Shown: in pieces, positions 17,255 to 26,200 of the stretch
How positions within the stretch are numbered: the stretch's first letter is position 1
Layout: every line of letters starts with the position of its first letter
Assembly (NCBI GenBank): GCA_030160035.1
Contig: BSNO01000003.1
Location: 992,001-1,056,000, forward strand
Source: Rhizobium albus
GTDB taxonomy: Bacteria; Pseudomonadota; Alphaproteobacteria; Rhizobiales; Rhizobiaceae
Length of the DNA: 64,000 bases
Direction: 5' to 3'
Notes under the pieces: model-generated
The model's database searches: none
What the model saw: the letters and a program-made list of their open reading frames with translations, nothing else
Told to the model about the DNA's origin: nothing
Translations under genes and position numbers: made by a program

Positions 17255-18136
17255 ATGTTCAAGGGATCCATTCCAGCGCTTGTGACGCCGTTCGACGACG
17301 ATGGAGCCATCGACGAGAAGGCTTTTCGCGCCCATGTCGAATGGCAGATCGAGGAGGGCTCGACAGGCCTGGTCCCGGTCGGCACCACGGGTGAGTCGCC
17401 GACGCTGTCGCATGAGGAGCACAAGCGGGTCATCGAGCTTTGCATCGAAGTGGCGGCCGGGCGCGTGCCGGTCATGGCGGGGGCAGGGTCCAACTCCACA
17501 CACGAGGCCGTCGATTTCGCCAAGCACGCCGAACAGGCTGGGGCCGATGGCATCCTCGTCGTCACGCCCTACTACAACAAGCCGAACCAGCGCGGTCTTT
17601 ACGAACACTATGCCGCGATCGCGCGCGCCGTGACGTTGCCGATCTTCATCTACAACATTCCTGGCCGCTCGATCATCGACATGCTGCCGGAGACGATGGC
17701 GCGGCTTCACGCGGAGTTTCCGCATATCGCCGGCGTCAAGGATGCGACGGCGAAGGTGGATCGCGTCTCCGAGCAGCGCGCCGCCTGCGGATCGGAATTC
17801 ATCCAGCTGTCGGGTGAGGATGCGACGGCGCTCGGCTTCAATGCCCATGGTGGCGTCGGCTGCATTTCAGTAACGGCGAATGTCGCGCCGCGCCTTTGCG
17901 CGGATTTCCAGTCGGCGATGCTTCAGGGCGATTTCCGCAAGGCGCTTGGGCTTCAGGATCGGCTGATGCCGCTCCATCGCGCTCTGTTCATTGAACCGAA
18001 CCCGGCAGGTGCCAAATATGCGTTGTCGAAGCTTGGCCGCATGAAGAATATCCAGCGCAAGCCGCTCGTGCCGGTCGAGGCAGCAACCGCGGAGCGTCTG
18101 GATGAAGCTCTGCGTCACGCCGGGCTTACAAACTGA
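17255..18136 (+). CDS. dapA: 4-hydroxy-tetrahydrodipicolinate synthase
   Basis: 293 residues, start ATG 17255 with GGGAG 8 bases upstream (an earlier in-frame start at 17210 lacks one). A TIM-barrel aldolase that condenses pyruvate with aspartate semialdehyde, the first committed step to diaminopimelate and lysine. Visible marks are GTTGESPTL (about 44-52), the tyrosine motif [12 protein letters not shown] and the Schiff-base lysine Lys162 in GVKDATAK. It is followed after 12 bases by smpB, an order common in alphaproteobacteria. Confidence 0.96.
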   Translation: MFKGSIPALVTPFDDDGAIDEKAFRAHVEWQIEEGSTGLVPVGTTGESPTLSHEEHKRVIELCIEVAAGRVPVMAGAGSNSTHEAVDFAKHAEQAGADGILVVTPYYNKPNQRGLYEHYAAIARAVTLPIFIYNIPGRSIIDMLPETMARLHAEFPHIAGVKDATAKVDRVSEQRAACGSEFIQLSGEDATALGFNAHGGVGCISVTANVAPRLCADFQSAMLQGDFRKALGLQDRLMPLHRALFIEPNPAGAKYALSKLGRMKNIQRKPLVPVEAATAERLDEALRHAGLTN

Positions 18137-18148
18137 TCGGGACTGAAC

Positions 18149-18622
18149 ATGGCTAAGCCGGGTACGCCGGCGCGCAAGATCGTTGCGGAGAATCGCAAGG
18201 CGCGTTTCAACTACGAAATCGTCGATACGTTCGAAGCGGGGCTCGTGCTGACGGGCACCGAGGTGAAGTCGCTGCGCGAAGGCAAGGCGAACATCGCTGA
18301 GTCTTACGCCACGGAGGAGGGCGGTGAGCTGTGGCTCATCAACTCCTACCTGCCGGAATATCTGCAGGCCAACCGCTTCAACCATGAGACCAGGCGTCGC
18401 CGAAAACTGCTGCTGCACAAGAAGGAAGTCGATCGCCTGTTCGCCTCGGTGAACCGGGAAGGCATGACGCTCGTGCCGCTGAAGGTCTATTTCAATGAGC
18501 AGGGCCGCGCGAAGCTGGAACTGGCGCTCGCCCGCGGTAAGAAGCTGCACGACAAGCGAGAAACCCAGAAGCAGCGCGACTGGCAGCGCCAGAAATCCAG
18601 GCTGCTGCGCGACCACGGCTAA
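18149..18622 (+). CDS. smpB: SsrA (tmRNA)-binding protein SmpB
   Basis: 157 residues, usual size. It binds tmRNA and delivers it to stalled ribosomes. Characteristic segments are [51 protein letters not shown] and the basic C-terminal tail ([20 protein letters not shown]), which occupies the mRNA channel. It is co-directional with dapA and convergent with the acetyltransferase gene nine bases away. No ssrA gene is visible nearby. Confidence 0.96.
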   Translation: MAKPGTPARKIVAENRKARFNYEIVDTFEAGLVLTGTEVKSLREGKANIAESYATEEGGELWLINSYLPEYLQANRFNHETRRRRKLLLHKKEVDRLFASVNREGMTLVPLKVYFNEQGRAKLELALARGKKLHDKRETQKQRDWQRQKSRLLRDHG

Positions 18623-18630
18623 GCCGTAAT

Positions 18631-19554
18631 CTAGATCCGGGCCAGTTCCGGTAGCCGGCCGATCCTGCCCTTGGGCGATGGCCGGCCGAGCGAAAACAGT
18701 ATTCCGGCTGCCTCGTCCGTCTCCGACCGCTCAAGCTTTTCTGAATCCTCGATGCTCAGCCAGCCCTGCGGGTTGAAGCCGAAGCTCACCGTTTCGACCG
18801 GCCCGCTCGCCAGCATCGGAACGTGGGCCATGATCGTGATCTTGCGGGGCGTGACGATGTCGCAAATGTGCAGGTTTGCGCCTGTCTGCTGCACGATCAC
18901 GATGGCTTCGGGATCGATCAGACGTTTCACCGTGAGCGCGCGGTGGCTGAGATGCCAAAGCAGGATCGGGTAGTAGTTGACCGCGCTGAAGTCTTCGCTG
19001 AGTTCGATCGCCTCGCGGCACGCGCTTCTGAGCAGCGCCCGGTCATCGGCCGAGCCTATGTCGAGATCGACTGCTGAGACAAGCGAGGGAAAGGCCGATA
19101 CCGGCAGCTGGAACTGCCACTCGGTGATCCTCTCGAAGCCAAATCTCGGGTAGATTGCAACGGTGTCGGAGACGGCGAAGATCAGCGTCGTGCGGTTGTC
19201 GAGCGGCGGGAGCGCCAGAATATGCTCCATGAGCCGGCGCATATGACCTTGGTTGCGCCGATCCGGCCGGGTTGCGATAGCACCGAGCTGGTAACCGGCG
19301 GAAATCGCGCCATCGACAATGAAGCGCATCGACATGCGCCCGACAGTCGCGATGATCTCGTCGTTTTCCATGAGCGCGAAGGCCGTGTAATCGTCGCCCC
19401 ACCCGCCGCGGTCAGCCCAGGGCCTGAATTGTTGTTCGCCGGAAACCTGCGTGATGAACGCGACGTAGCTGTCGTGCAGCCCATGGTCCCGCGGACCTAT
19501 CTCCACGAGCGCAGTTTCCATGGTGGGAAAATCTCGAGGGAATGTAACAAGCAT
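18631..19554 (-). CDS. GNAT-family N-acetyltransferase
   Basis: 307 residues from ATG 19554 (GGTG about 8 bases upstream); starts at 19629 and 19521 are possible. The N-terminal half is a GNAT domain with the acetyl-CoA binding segment LGAIATRPDRRNQGHMRRLMEHIL (the R/QxxGxG/A loop, here RRNQGH) and FGFERI. The C-terminal half (about 160-300) resembles the extra domain of Eis-like or sterol-carrier-type acetyltransferases but is not clearly recognisable. Substrate unknown. It is convergent with smpB and just downstream of the repeat-protein gene. Confidence 0.78.
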   Translation of the reverse strand: MLVTFPRDFPTMETALVEIGPRDHGLHDSYVAFITQVSGEQQFRPWADRGGWGDDYTAFALMENDEIIATVGRMSMRFIVDGAISAGYQLGAIATRPDRRNQGHMRRLMEHILALPPLDNRTTLIFAVSDTVAIYPRFGFERITEWQFQLPVSAFPSLVSAVDLDIGSADDRALLRSACREAIELSEDFSAVNYYPILLWHLSHRALTVKRLIDPEAIVIVQQTGANLHICDIVTPRKITIMAHVPMLASGPVETVSFGFNPQGWLSIEDSEKLERSETDEAAGILFSLGRPSPKGRIGRLPELARI

Positions 19555-19640
19555 ATCGTTACACCATTTGCTGTGCCGTAGCTTGCGAAATTTGGGGGTG
19601 TCACGGCTCGATTCGCGACACCCCGGCACTTATCGTCCGA

Positions 19641-20489
19641 TCACTGGAGGCCAGCCTGCTGCACCAGGTTGCACAGCGCGTCCAGGTCCGGCGAATATGC
19701 TTCCCGCGGCGAAAGCACTTGGCGGCAGGTCAGGAGCACCTTCTGCCGGTCGCTCGCGGACATGTTGTTCCAGCGGTCGATCATGCCTTGCATTTCAGGC
19801 GTGCCCGGAATGCCAGGGGTGCCCGGCGTACCGGGTGTTCCAGGGGTGCCTGGCGTACCTGGCGTGCCAGGGGTACCGGGTGTACCAGGCGTTCCGGGCG
19901 CACCCGGTCCACCGATGCCGACATCCACGCCGGCGTCGATGCCGTCATTGCCGCCAATGGAAACGCCGCCGCCGGCATTGATCCCGCCGCCGCCGCCAAT
20001 CGAGGCGCCCACGCCAGCGTCGACGCCGTCGCCGCCGCCGATCGAGGCGCCCACGCCAGCGTCGACGCCGTTGCCGCCGCCGATCGAAGCACCGGCGCCT
20101 GCGCCGATCCCGTCACCGCCACCGATCGAGGCGCCGGCACCTGCGCCGATACCGTCACTTCCGCCAACGGAAGCTCCGGCGCCTGCGCCAATCCCGTCAC
20201 CGCCTCCGACTGAAGCTCCGGCACCGGCGTCGACACCACCTCCGCCGCCAATTGACGCGCCGGCACCGGCGTCCACGCCGTTGTCGCCGCCGATCGATGC
20301 ACCGACGCCGGCTCCGATGCCGTTGTCGCCACCGATGGATGCGCCGACACCAGCGCTGATGCCATTGTCACCGCCGATGGAAGCGCCGACCCCGACGCCG
20401 AGGCCCTGTGCTGAGAGAGGACCGGAAGAAGCCAGAAGGACCGCCGTCATGGCGGGAACGAAGAATGCAGTTCGTGATGGTTTGATCAT
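19641..20489 (-). CDS. Secreted repeat protein with 14-residue Gly-rich repeats and a collagen-like (Gly-Thr-Pro) stretch
   Basis: 282 residues from ATG 20489 with a perfect GGAGGT 8 bases upstream. A signal peptide covers about residues 1-28 (ends GPLSAQG). Residues 34-187 are eleven tandem 14-residue units of pattern xGASIGGxxG(I/V)xAG. Residues 196-231 are twelve Gly-X-Pro triplets, nine of them consecutive GTP. The last 51 residues form a globular-looking tail with two Cys (EMQGMIDRWNNMSA..., LLTCRQVL, LDALCNLV). The repeats suggest an extended fibrous or solenoid surface protein. I do not know a characterised homologue. A perfect CtrA box lies 100 bases upstream. Confidence 0.85.
   Translation of the reverse strand: MIKPSRTAFFVPAMTAVLLASSGPLSAQGLGVGVGASIGGDNGISAGVGASIGGDNGIGAGVGASIGGDNGVDAGAGASIGGGGGVDAGAGASVGGGDGIGAGAGASVGGSDGIGAGAGASIGGGDGIGAGAGASIGGGNGVDAGVGASIGGGDGVDAGVGASIGGGGGINAGGGVSIGGNDGIDAGVDVGIGGPGAPGTPGTPGTPGTPGTPGTPGTPGTPGTPGIPGTPEMQGMIDRWNNMSASDRQKVLLTCRQVLSPREAYSPDLDALCNLVQQAGLQ
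19797..19904 (-). repeat. Collagen-like Gly-X-Pro repeat, 12 triplets of 9 bases
   Basis: Encodes GAP, nine GTP, GIP, GTP. The Thr codons vary (ACG, ACA, ACC), so the repeat is preserved at protein level rather than as a recent DNA expansion. Confidence 0.9.
19929..20390 (-). repeat. Tandem 42-base repeat (11 units, 14 residues each)
   Basis: Eleven units of xGASIGGxxG(I/V)xAG. Units differ at the two residues after SIGG (DN, GG, GD, SD, GN, ND) and at the residue before AG (S, G, D, N). One unit has SV in place of SI. The final unit is degenerate (GVSIGGNDGIDAG). Confidence 0.9.
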
Positions 20490-20588
20490 CAGAATACCTC
20501 CGCTTGCCGCGTGGACATTCACGCTGCTAAGGGGACGCGACGCGGCGCGCATTAGTTGCAGAATGCACGCACACACAGCTTGTGCTGA

Positions 20589-20603
20589 TTAATCGCCTCT
20601 TAA
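20589..20603. promoter_or_regulatory. CtrA-type box upstream of the repeat-protein gene
   Basis: TTAATCGCCTCTTAA matches TTAA-N7-TTAA exactly. It lies 100 bases before the start codon of the minus-strand repeat protein at 20489 and about 97 bases before the 5' side of the glycosylase terminator. No other gene starts here, so the repeat-protein gene is the likely target. Confidence 0.5.
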
Positions 20604-20625
20604 TCCTGCCGCCAGATTTCGTCTC

Positions 20626-20657
20626 ATAACGAAAATCGCCCCTGGAATTTCAGGGGC
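20626..20657 (-). terminator. Rho-independent terminator after the uracil-DNA glycosylase gene
   Basis: Read on the minus strand, GCCCCTG and CAGGGGC (20638-20657) form a 7-bp stem with a 6-base loop, followed by GATTTTCGTT. It lies about 45 bases past the glycosylase stop. Confidence 0.7.
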
Positions 20658-20700
20658 AAACGGTGCAGCCGGCAATGATCGTTGAAATTGCCCTGTCTTG

Positions 20701-21369
20701 CTACCGCAAGCGATCATAGGCGGAACGAAAGACGTCCTTGAACATCGCCTCCGTCAAACGCCCGGTATTGGTGTTGTATCGAGAGCAGTGATAGCTCGCG
20801 AGCAGGTCGACCTGACCGATCTGGCTCTGCGCACCATGGCCGAACGGATGATCGGCAACACGTGCGCCCAGCGTCCGCACAGTTGAATCATGCGCGATCT
20901 TGCCGAGCGTCACGATAACGCGCAGCGCCGGCATGTCGGCGAGGCTTGCGGCGAGGAACGGTCGGCACGTGGCGATCTCCGCGCCTACCGGCTTGTTTTC
21001 CGGCGGAACGCAGCGGACGGAGTTAGTGATCGCGGTCCGCACCAGAGTGAGCCCATCATCGGGCCGCGCCTGGAATTCTCCGGTTGAGAAGCCGAATTCA
21101 TTCAGCGTCGTATAGAGAAGATCGCCGGCATAGTCGCCGGTGAAGGGGCGCCCGGTCCTGTTGGCCCCTCGAAGCCCCGGTGCAAGGCCAACGATCAGAA
21201 GCTCGACGGCGGATGGTCCCTCCGGCGGATAGAATGTCGGCACCGGCGCGTTGAACCAGTCGGAATGAACCGTTCTCTGTTCAAGAATAAAGGAGCGCAG
21301 GCGAGGGCAACGCGGGCAGTCGCGCGGCGGGTCGATCGGAAAGGCGAGGCCGCCTTCGGCAGCACTCAA
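20701..21369 (-). CDS. Family-5 (UDGb-type) uracil-DNA glycosylase
   Basis: 222 residues. It removes uracil and related deaminated bases from DNA. An Fe-S cluster site is suggested by CPRCPRL near the N-terminus plus later Cys. Motif A is GLAPGLRGANRTGRPFTGD (about 61-79), the family-5 form lacking the catalytic Asp of families 1 and 4. The C-terminal motif is SYHCSRYNTNTGRLT; the better-known form has SYHPS, so Pro is replaced by Cys. The start appears to be a TTG overlapping the stop of the NYN gene (TTGA), with GAGGA upstream, so the two genes are coupled. Confidence 0.85.
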   Translation of the reverse strand: MSAAEGGLAFPIDPPRDCPRCPRLRSFILEQRTVHSDWFNAPVPTFYPPEGPSAVELLIVGLAPGLRGANRTGRPFTGDYAGDLLYTTLNEFGFSTGEFQARPDDGLTLVRTAITNSVRCVPPENKPVGAEIATCRPFLAASLADMPALRVIVTLGKIAHDSTVRTLGARVADHPFGHGAQSQIGQVDLLASYHCSRYNTNTGRLTEAMFKDVFRSAYDRLR

Positions 21370-21953
21370 TGGTCGTCGTCCTCGTCATGGACGGGTTCGA
21401 CCGGACGGACGGGCCGCTCCGACGGCGCACGGCCAATCTCGGCCTTCAGCGAGACGAGGTCGATGAAGTGATCTGCATGGCGGCGCAGATCGTCGGCGAT
21501 CATCGGCGGTTGGCTTGCGAGCGTGGAGACGACCGACACCTTGCGGCCGCGCCGCTGGAGCGCATCGACCAGCGACGTGAAATCGCCGTCGCCCGAGAAG
21601 ATGACGAAATGATCGACCGTATCGGCCTGCTCCATGGCATCGATGGCAAGCTCGATGTCCATGTTGCCCTTGATCTTGCGGCGACCCGAGGCGTCGGTGA
21701 ATTCCTTGGCCGGCTTGGTCACCACCTTGTAGCCATTGTAGTCGAGCCAGTCGATCAAGGGACGGATCGACGAATATTCCTGATCTTCCACCAGCGCCGT
21801 GTAGTAATAAGCGCGCAGCAGATATCCACGCTTCTGGAAAGCGACGAGAAGCTTCTTGTAGTCGATGTCGAAGCCGAGACTGCGTGACGCTGCGTAGAGA
21901 TTGGCGCCGTCGATGAAGAGGGCGATCTTCTCGCGGGGGTCGAACATGGGCAT
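21366..21953 (-). CDS. NYN-domain (LabA/DUF88-like) putative RNA nuclease
   Basis: 195 residues. The PIN-like NYN fold shows the acidic residues IALFIDGANLY (Asp near 15), MDIELAIDAM and FSGDGDFTSLVDAL, expected to bind metal, plus VSVVSTLA. Family members are small metal-dependent ribonucleases or RNA-binding proteins. The C-terminal tail is charged (ERPVRPVEPVHDEDDDH). An alternative ATG lies at 21947. It is divergent from rpoZ and its stop overlaps the start of the glycosylase gene. Confidence 0.85.
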   Translation of the reverse strand: MPMFDPREKIALFIDGANLYAASRSLGFDIDYKKLLVAFQKRGYLLRAYYYTALVEDQEYSSIRPLIDWLDYNGYKVVTKPAKEFTDASGRRKIKGNMDIELAIDAMEQADTVDHFVIFSGDGDFTSLVDALQRRGRKVSVVSTLASQPPMIADDLRRHADHFIDLVSLKAEIGRAPSERPVRPVEPVHDEDDDH

Positions 21954-22062
21954 GCGCTTTCGAAACGAATGAACGAATGATCAGCGCAGCGGCAAAATAA
22001 ACGAGATCGGCATTGAAAACGACGCGACCGACCCCGGCGCTACGCCAGGAGCCATAACTCCC

Positions 22063-22091
22063 TTGAATTAATACAGCCCAGAAGGTATGGA
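22063..22091 (+). promoter_or_regulatory. Probable housekeeping sigma promoter for rpoZ
   Basis: TTGAAT at 22063 and TATGGA at 22086 are separated by 17 bases and preceded by a C (CTTGAA form favoured in rhizobia). The rpoZ ATG is at 22133. Confidence 0.4.
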
Positions 22092-22132
22092 AAGCCCAAT
22101 CCCGCAAATTTCATGTTCGCAAAGGACAGGCA

Positions 22133-22549
22133 ATGGCCCGTGTCACAGTCGAGGATTGCATCGACAAGGTCGACAATCGCTTCGAACTCGTTCTTCTCGC
22201 CAGCCATCGCGCTCGGCTGATCTCGCAAGGCGCTCCCATCACGATCGATCGTGACAACGACAAGAATCCCGTCGTTGCCCTCCGTGAAATTGCTGACGAG
22301 ACCCTGTCGCCCGGCGACCTGAAGGAAGATCTCATCCACTCGCTGCAAAAGCACGTCGAAGTTGACGAGCCGGAGCCCGATCATTCCGCACAGTCGACCG
22401 TCGCGCCCGAGGCCGGCCTTGGCGAGACCGTCGATGCCGCTTCCGCCGAAGACGAGGAAGACAAGATTAACTTCGACCAGATGTCGGAAGAAGAACTGCT
22501 CGCCGGCATCGAAGGCCTTGTGCCGCCGGAGAAAAACGACGACTATTGA
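22133..22549 (+). CDS. rpoZ: DNA-directed RNA polymerase omega subunit
   Basis: 138 residues. The conserved N-terminus [28 protein letters not shown] and [15 protein letters not shown] define omega, which helps fold and assemble beta-prime. The C-terminal half (about 75-138) is the acidic extension typical of Rhizobiales. AAAGGA lies about 8 bases before the ATG. It is first of the rpoZ-rsh-...-recO run. Confidence 0.97.
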   Translation: MARVTVEDCIDKVDNRFELVLLASHRARLISQGAPITIDRDNDKNPVVALREIADETLSPGDLKEDLIHSLQKHVEVDEPEPDHSAQSTVAPEAGLGETVDAASAEDEEDKINFDQMSEEELLAGIEGLVPPEKNDDY

Positions 22550-22556
22550 TTTGCGC

Positions 22557-22580
22557 GGACGGTTTGCCGTCCCCATTTCT
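22557..22580 (+). terminator. Small terminator-like hairpin after rpoZ
   Basis: GGACGG and CCGTCC (22557-22572) pair around TTTG, followed by CCATTTCTTC. The tail is only partly T-rich, so it may attenuate rather than stop transcription into rsh. Confidence 0.45.
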
Positions 22581-22662
22581 TCATGATGGATTGGCGCCGG
22601 TGGAAGAGGGGAAATCTCTCTTTACGCCGGCGTCTATCGTTTAACCGGAGCACGCACCCAAG

Positions 22663-24912
22663 ATGATGCGCCAGTACGAGCTCGTCGAGCGCGTGCAACG
22701 CTATAAGCCTGACGTCAACGAGGCCTTGCTCAACAAGGCCTATGTTTACGCGATGCAGAAGCATGGCAAGCAGAAGCGGGCAAGCGGCGATCCTTACATC
22801 TCCCATCCTCTCGAAGTCGCCGCAATCCTTACCGATATGCGTCTCGACGAATCGACCATCGCCGTGGCGCTGCTGCACGACACGATCGAGGATACGACTG
22901 CCACGCGGGACGAAATCGACGGCCTGTTCGGCGAAGATATCGGCGCGCTGGTCGAAGGCCTGACGAAGATCAAGAAGCTCGATCTCGTCTCCAAGCGCGC
23001 CAAGCAGGCCGAAAACCTGCGCAAGCTGCTGCTGGCCATTTCCGACGACGTGCGCGTTCTTCTCGTCAAGCTGGCCGACCGGCTCCACAACATGCGCACG
23101 CTCGACCATGTGCCGCCTGAAAAGCGTGCGCGCATCGCCGAGGAGACGATGGATATCTATGCGCCGCTTGCCGGCCGCATGGGCATGCAGGATATGCGCG
23201 ACGAGCTGGAAGAGCTCGCGTTCCGCCACATCAATCCCGAAGCGCACGCAACGGTGACCAAGCGCCTGGCTGAGCTTTCGGCGAAGAACCGCGACCTGAT
23301 CCGCACCATCGAGCAGGACTTCACGGCGCTGTTCACCAACAACCAGCTGAAGGCCACCGTCACCGGCCGGCAGAAGAAGCCCTATTCGGTCTTCCGCAAG
23401 ATGCAGTCGAAGTCGCTCTCTTTCGAGCAGCTGTCGGACATCTATGGCTTCCGCATCCTGGTCGACGACATTGCCTCCTGCTACCAGGCGCTCGGCGTCG
23501 TCCATACCCGTTGGTCGGTCGTGCCCGGACGGTTCAAGGACTATATCTCCACGCCGAAGCAGAACGACTATCGCTCCATTCACACGACGATCGTCGGGCC
23601 ATCGCGCCAGCGCATCGAGCTGCAGATTCGCACCTACCGCATGCATGAGATCGCCGAATACGGCGTTGCGGCGCACGCGCTCTACAAGGATAGCCTGAAG
23701 GGCGGTGGCGATCTTCTGACGCGCGACAGCCGCGCCTATTCCTGGCTCCGCCACACGATCGAGCAACTGTCTGAAGGCGACAACCCGGAAGAATTCCTCG
23801 AACACACCAAGCTCGAGCTTTTCCAGGACCAGGTCTTCTGCTTCACGCCAAAGGGACGCCTGATCGCGCTGCCCCGCGGTGCGACGCCGATCGATTTCGC
23901 CTATGCCGTCCACACCGATGTCGGCGATACCTGCGTCGGCTGCAAGATCAACGGGCGTATCATGCCGCTCGTCACCCGCCTGAACAACGGCGACGAGGTC
24001 GAGATCATCCGGTCCGGCGTTCAGGTGCCACCGCCGGCCTGGGAAGAGATCGTGGTGACCGGCAAGGCACGCGCGGCGATCCGCCGGGCGACCCGTGCTG
24101 CCGTGCGCAAGCAATATGCCGGCCTCGGCTTCCGCATCATCGAGCGCAATTTCGCTCGGGCCAACAAGCAGTTCACCCGCGAACTCTTCAAACCGGTGGT
24201 CCACCGCGTCGGCCACAAGGATGTCGAGGACGCGATTGCAGCCGTCGGTCGCGGCGAATTGTCGTCGCAGGACGTCCTGAAGGCCATTTATCCGGAACAC
24301 ATCGAAGATCGCACCGCTATCACCAAGGCGGCAGCGGACGAAGGCTGGTTCAACCTGCGCAGCGCCGCAGGCGTCATCTTCCGTGTCCCCGGTGCGCGCC
24401 GCATCAACGGTGCCTCGGCCAACGGCGCATCGGCATCGGGTGGGGAAGGCGAGGGGACCCGCGAGCCGCTTCCGATCCGCGGCGTCGACCAGAATGCCCG
24501 CGTGGTGTTTGCACCGGCCGGGGCCGTCCCGGGCGATCGAATCGTCGGCATCATGAACGACGACAAGGAAATCACGATCTTCCCGATCCAGTCGCCCATG
24601 CTGACCCGGTTCGACGATCAGCCGGAGCGCTGGATCGATATCCGCTGGGACATCGACGAGGTGCGAAAAGTGCGGTTTCCGGTCCGCATTCTCGTCAATG
24701 CACTGAACGAGCCAGGCTCGCTGGCGGAGATGGCCGAGGTAATCGCCGGCCGCGATGCCAACATTCGGACATTGTCCACCGTCAGGGTCGCGTCCGACAT
24801 CACCGAGCTTCTCATGGATATCGAGGTGTGGGATCTCAAACAGTTGAATCAGCTTTTGATGCAGCTTAAGGAAACCGCGTGCGTTTCGACTGCTGCGCGC
24901 GTGTATGAGTAG
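22663..24912 (+). CDS. rsh: Bifunctional (p)ppGpp synthetase/hydrolase (Rsh)
   Basis: 749 residues. Domains in order: HD hydrolase (about 25-180; SHPLEVAAIL, ALLHDTIEDT), RelA/SpoT synthetase (about 230-350; YGFRILVDD, RFKDYISTPKQNDYRSIHTT), TGS (about 385-445; VFCFTPKGRLIALPRGATPIDFAYAVHT) and C-terminal ACT (about 670-745). It makes and degrades the stringent-response alarmone. The hydrolase His-Asp pair (HD in LLHD) and the synthetase core are both intact, so both activities are expected. It lies 113 bases after rpoZ, the usual order in rhizobia. Confidence 0.97.
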   Translation: MMRQYELVERVQRYKPDVNEALLNKAYVYAMQKHGKQKRASGDPYISHPLEVAAILTDMRLDESTIAVALLHDTIEDTTATRDEIDGLFGEDIGALVEGLTKIKKLDLVSKRAKQAENLRKLLLAISDDVRVLLVKLADRLHNMRTLDHVPPEKRARIAEETMDIYAPLAGRMGMQDMRDELEELAFRHINPEAHATVTKRLAELSAKNRDLIRTIEQDFTALFTNNQLKATVTGRQKKPYSVFRKMQSKSLSFEQLSDIYGFRILVDDIASCYQALGVVHTRWSVVPGRFKDYISTPKQNDYRSIHTTIVGPSRQRIELQIRTYRMHEIAEYGVAAHALYKDSLKGGGDLLTRDSRAYSWLRHTIEQLSEGDNPEEFLEHTKLELFQDQVFCFTPKGRLIALPRGATPIDFAYAVHTDVGDTCVGCKINGRIMPLVTRLNNGDEVEIIRSGVQVPPPAWEEIVVTGKARAAIRRATRAAVRKQYAGLGFRIIERNFARANKQFTRELFKPVVHRVGHKDVEDAIAAVGRGELSSQDVLKAIYPEHIEDRTAITKAAADEGWFNLRSAAGVIFRVPGARRINGASANGASASGGEGEGTREPLPIRGVDQNARVVFAPAGAVPGDRIVGIMNDDKEITIFPIQSPMLTRFDDQPERWIDIRWDIDEVRKVRFPVRILVNALNEPGSLAEMAEVIAGRDANIRTLSTVRVASDITELLMDIEVWDLKQLNQLLMQLKETACVSTAARVYE

Positions 24913-25008
24913 CGGTGCGGGCTTCCTTTCGGGAAGCAGCTGCCGCGAGGTCGGACAGCGGCATGGCGTTGGTGTAAGAAGCCATGCATAGGGACTTCAA
25001 GACGCCAC

Positions 25009-25599
25009 ATGCTCTTTCGTAGACGCAAGAAGCTCAGCCTTTTGGAACGGTTGCGCCTGTTCGTATGGCCGCAGAAGTCCTTTGCCCGCTCCATGCGCTA
25101 TCTCGGCAAGCGCGTGCTTCGGCTGAACGCGACGCCGCACGCTATTGCAGCCGGTGTCGCAGCAGGCGTCATCGCGTCCTGGACACCGCTGATCGGCTTC
25201 CACTTCGTGCTGTCCTTCGCGCTCGCCTATGTTTTCGCCGGCAACATGATCGCCGCCGGCATTGGCACGGCGTTCGGCAATCCGCTGACCTTTCCCTTCA
25301 TCTGGGCCTCCACGTTCAAGCTCGGTCACATCATCCTCGATCGCGGCAAGCAGGAGGTCGAGCATGTCTCGATCAATCTCGGCGATCTGCTGAGCCGTAT
25401 CGACTGGACCCATCTCTGGCAGCCGATTCTCAAACCCATGCTCATCGGCAGCATCCCACCGGCATTCGTATCGGGCGTCTTCTTCTATGGGCTGACCTTC
25501 TACAGCGTCCGCGCCTTTCAGAAGCGCCGCAAGCGCGTGCTGGCAGAAAAGGCCGAGGCGCGGGCGATTGCGCGTTCGACGGCAGGAGCGCCTCTGTGA
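25009..25599 (+). CDS. DUF2062 inner-membrane protein
   Basis: 196 residues. A basic N-terminus ([24 protein letters not shown]) is followed by hydrophobic segments (about 45-62, 63-95 and 145-170), with the family marks [20 protein letters not shown] and [17 protein letters not shown]2062 proteins are small membrane proteins of unknown function; in rhizobia they sit between rsh and acpS. The TGA overlaps the acpS GTG (GTGA), so the two are coupled. Confidence 0.88.
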   Translation: MLFRRRKKLSLLERLRLFVWPQKSFARSMRYLGKRVLRLNATPHAIAAGVAAGVIASWTPLIGFHFVLSFALAYVFAGNMIAAGIGTAFGNPLTFPFIWASTFKLGHIILDRGKQEVEHVSINLGDLLSRIDWTHLWQPILKPMLIGSIPPAFVSGVFFYGLTFYSVRAFQKRRKRVLAEKAEARAIARSTAGAPL

Positions 25600-26000
25600 T
25601 CGTCGGCATCGGCAGCGACCTGATCGACATCCGTCGGATCGAGAAGACGCTCGAACGCTTCGGCGACAGGTTCATCCAGCGTTGCTTCACCGAGGTGGAA
25701 CAGGCCCGTTCCGAGCGCCGGAAGGAGCGTGCAGCCTCTTACGCCAAGCGCTTCGCCGCCAAGGAGGCTTGCTCGAAGGCACTCGGTACCGGGCTTTCGA
25801 TGGGCGTGAACTGGCGGGAAATGGGCGTGGTGAACTTGCCGGGCGGCAAGCCGACGATGGAATTGCTGGGCGGCGCTGCCAAACGTCTTGCCGATCTTCT
25901 GCCGGAAGGTCACGATCCCGTCGTTCACCTGACCATCACCGACGACTACCCTCTCGCGCAGGCCTTCGTGGTTATCGAAGCCCGCCCTTCCGGCAATTAG
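25596..26000 (+). CDS. acpS: Holo-[acyl-carrier-protein] synthase
   Basis: 134 residues from a GTG start at 25596 with AGGAG 8 bases upstream. It transfers phosphopantetheine from CoA to acyl carrier protein. Family marks are (V)[15 protein letters not shown] with the metal-binding Asp8, and [18 protein letters not shown] with the second acidic ligand (Glu). The longer open frame to 25065 overlaps DUF2062 and is not used. It overlaps DUF2062 by 4 bases; about 200 bases separate it from lepB. Confidence 0.95.
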   Translation: MIVGIGSDLIDIRRIEKTLERFGDRFIQRCFTEVEQARSERRKERAASYAKRFAAKEACSKALGTGLSMGVNWREMGVVNLPGGKPTMELLGGAAKRLADLLPEGHDPVVHLTITDDYPLAQAFVVIEARPSGN

Positions 26001-26200
26001 GTCCGCGGCATGCTGCCGCGAAGCCTGCATCGCTTTGTTGCCGGTCTCAAGCGAAGAGGTTAAAGAAGTCGCCCGGAGGCACTTGAGCAGCCGCCACGCC
26101 GCCTGTGCGCGACAAGCCTTGAGCTTCACGCGGGCACTTGTCGGAAATTGAACGATATTGACCGGTTCCACGTTGCTGGAGGTGCGGTCCAGGGGAACCG

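Noticed and set aside
19797-20390. Tandem repeats as a possible CRISPR or VNTR array
   Set aside because: Units keep reading frame, vary at fixed codon positions and have no unique spacers, so they are a coding repeat.
19669-20592. Pro-rich 307-codon frame opposite the repeat protein
   Set aside because: It arises from the repeats on the other strand; the minus-strand frame has signal peptide, ribosome site and sensible tail.
22543-24300. 585-codon open frame antisense to rsh
   Set aside because: It is the mirror of a GC-rich coding frame; its translation is Arg/Ala/Asp-rich noise, and rsh itself has clear domains.
25065-25595. Extended frame upstream of acpS
   Set aside because: It lies inside DUF2062 in another frame; the GTG at 25596 with AGGAG is the sensible start.
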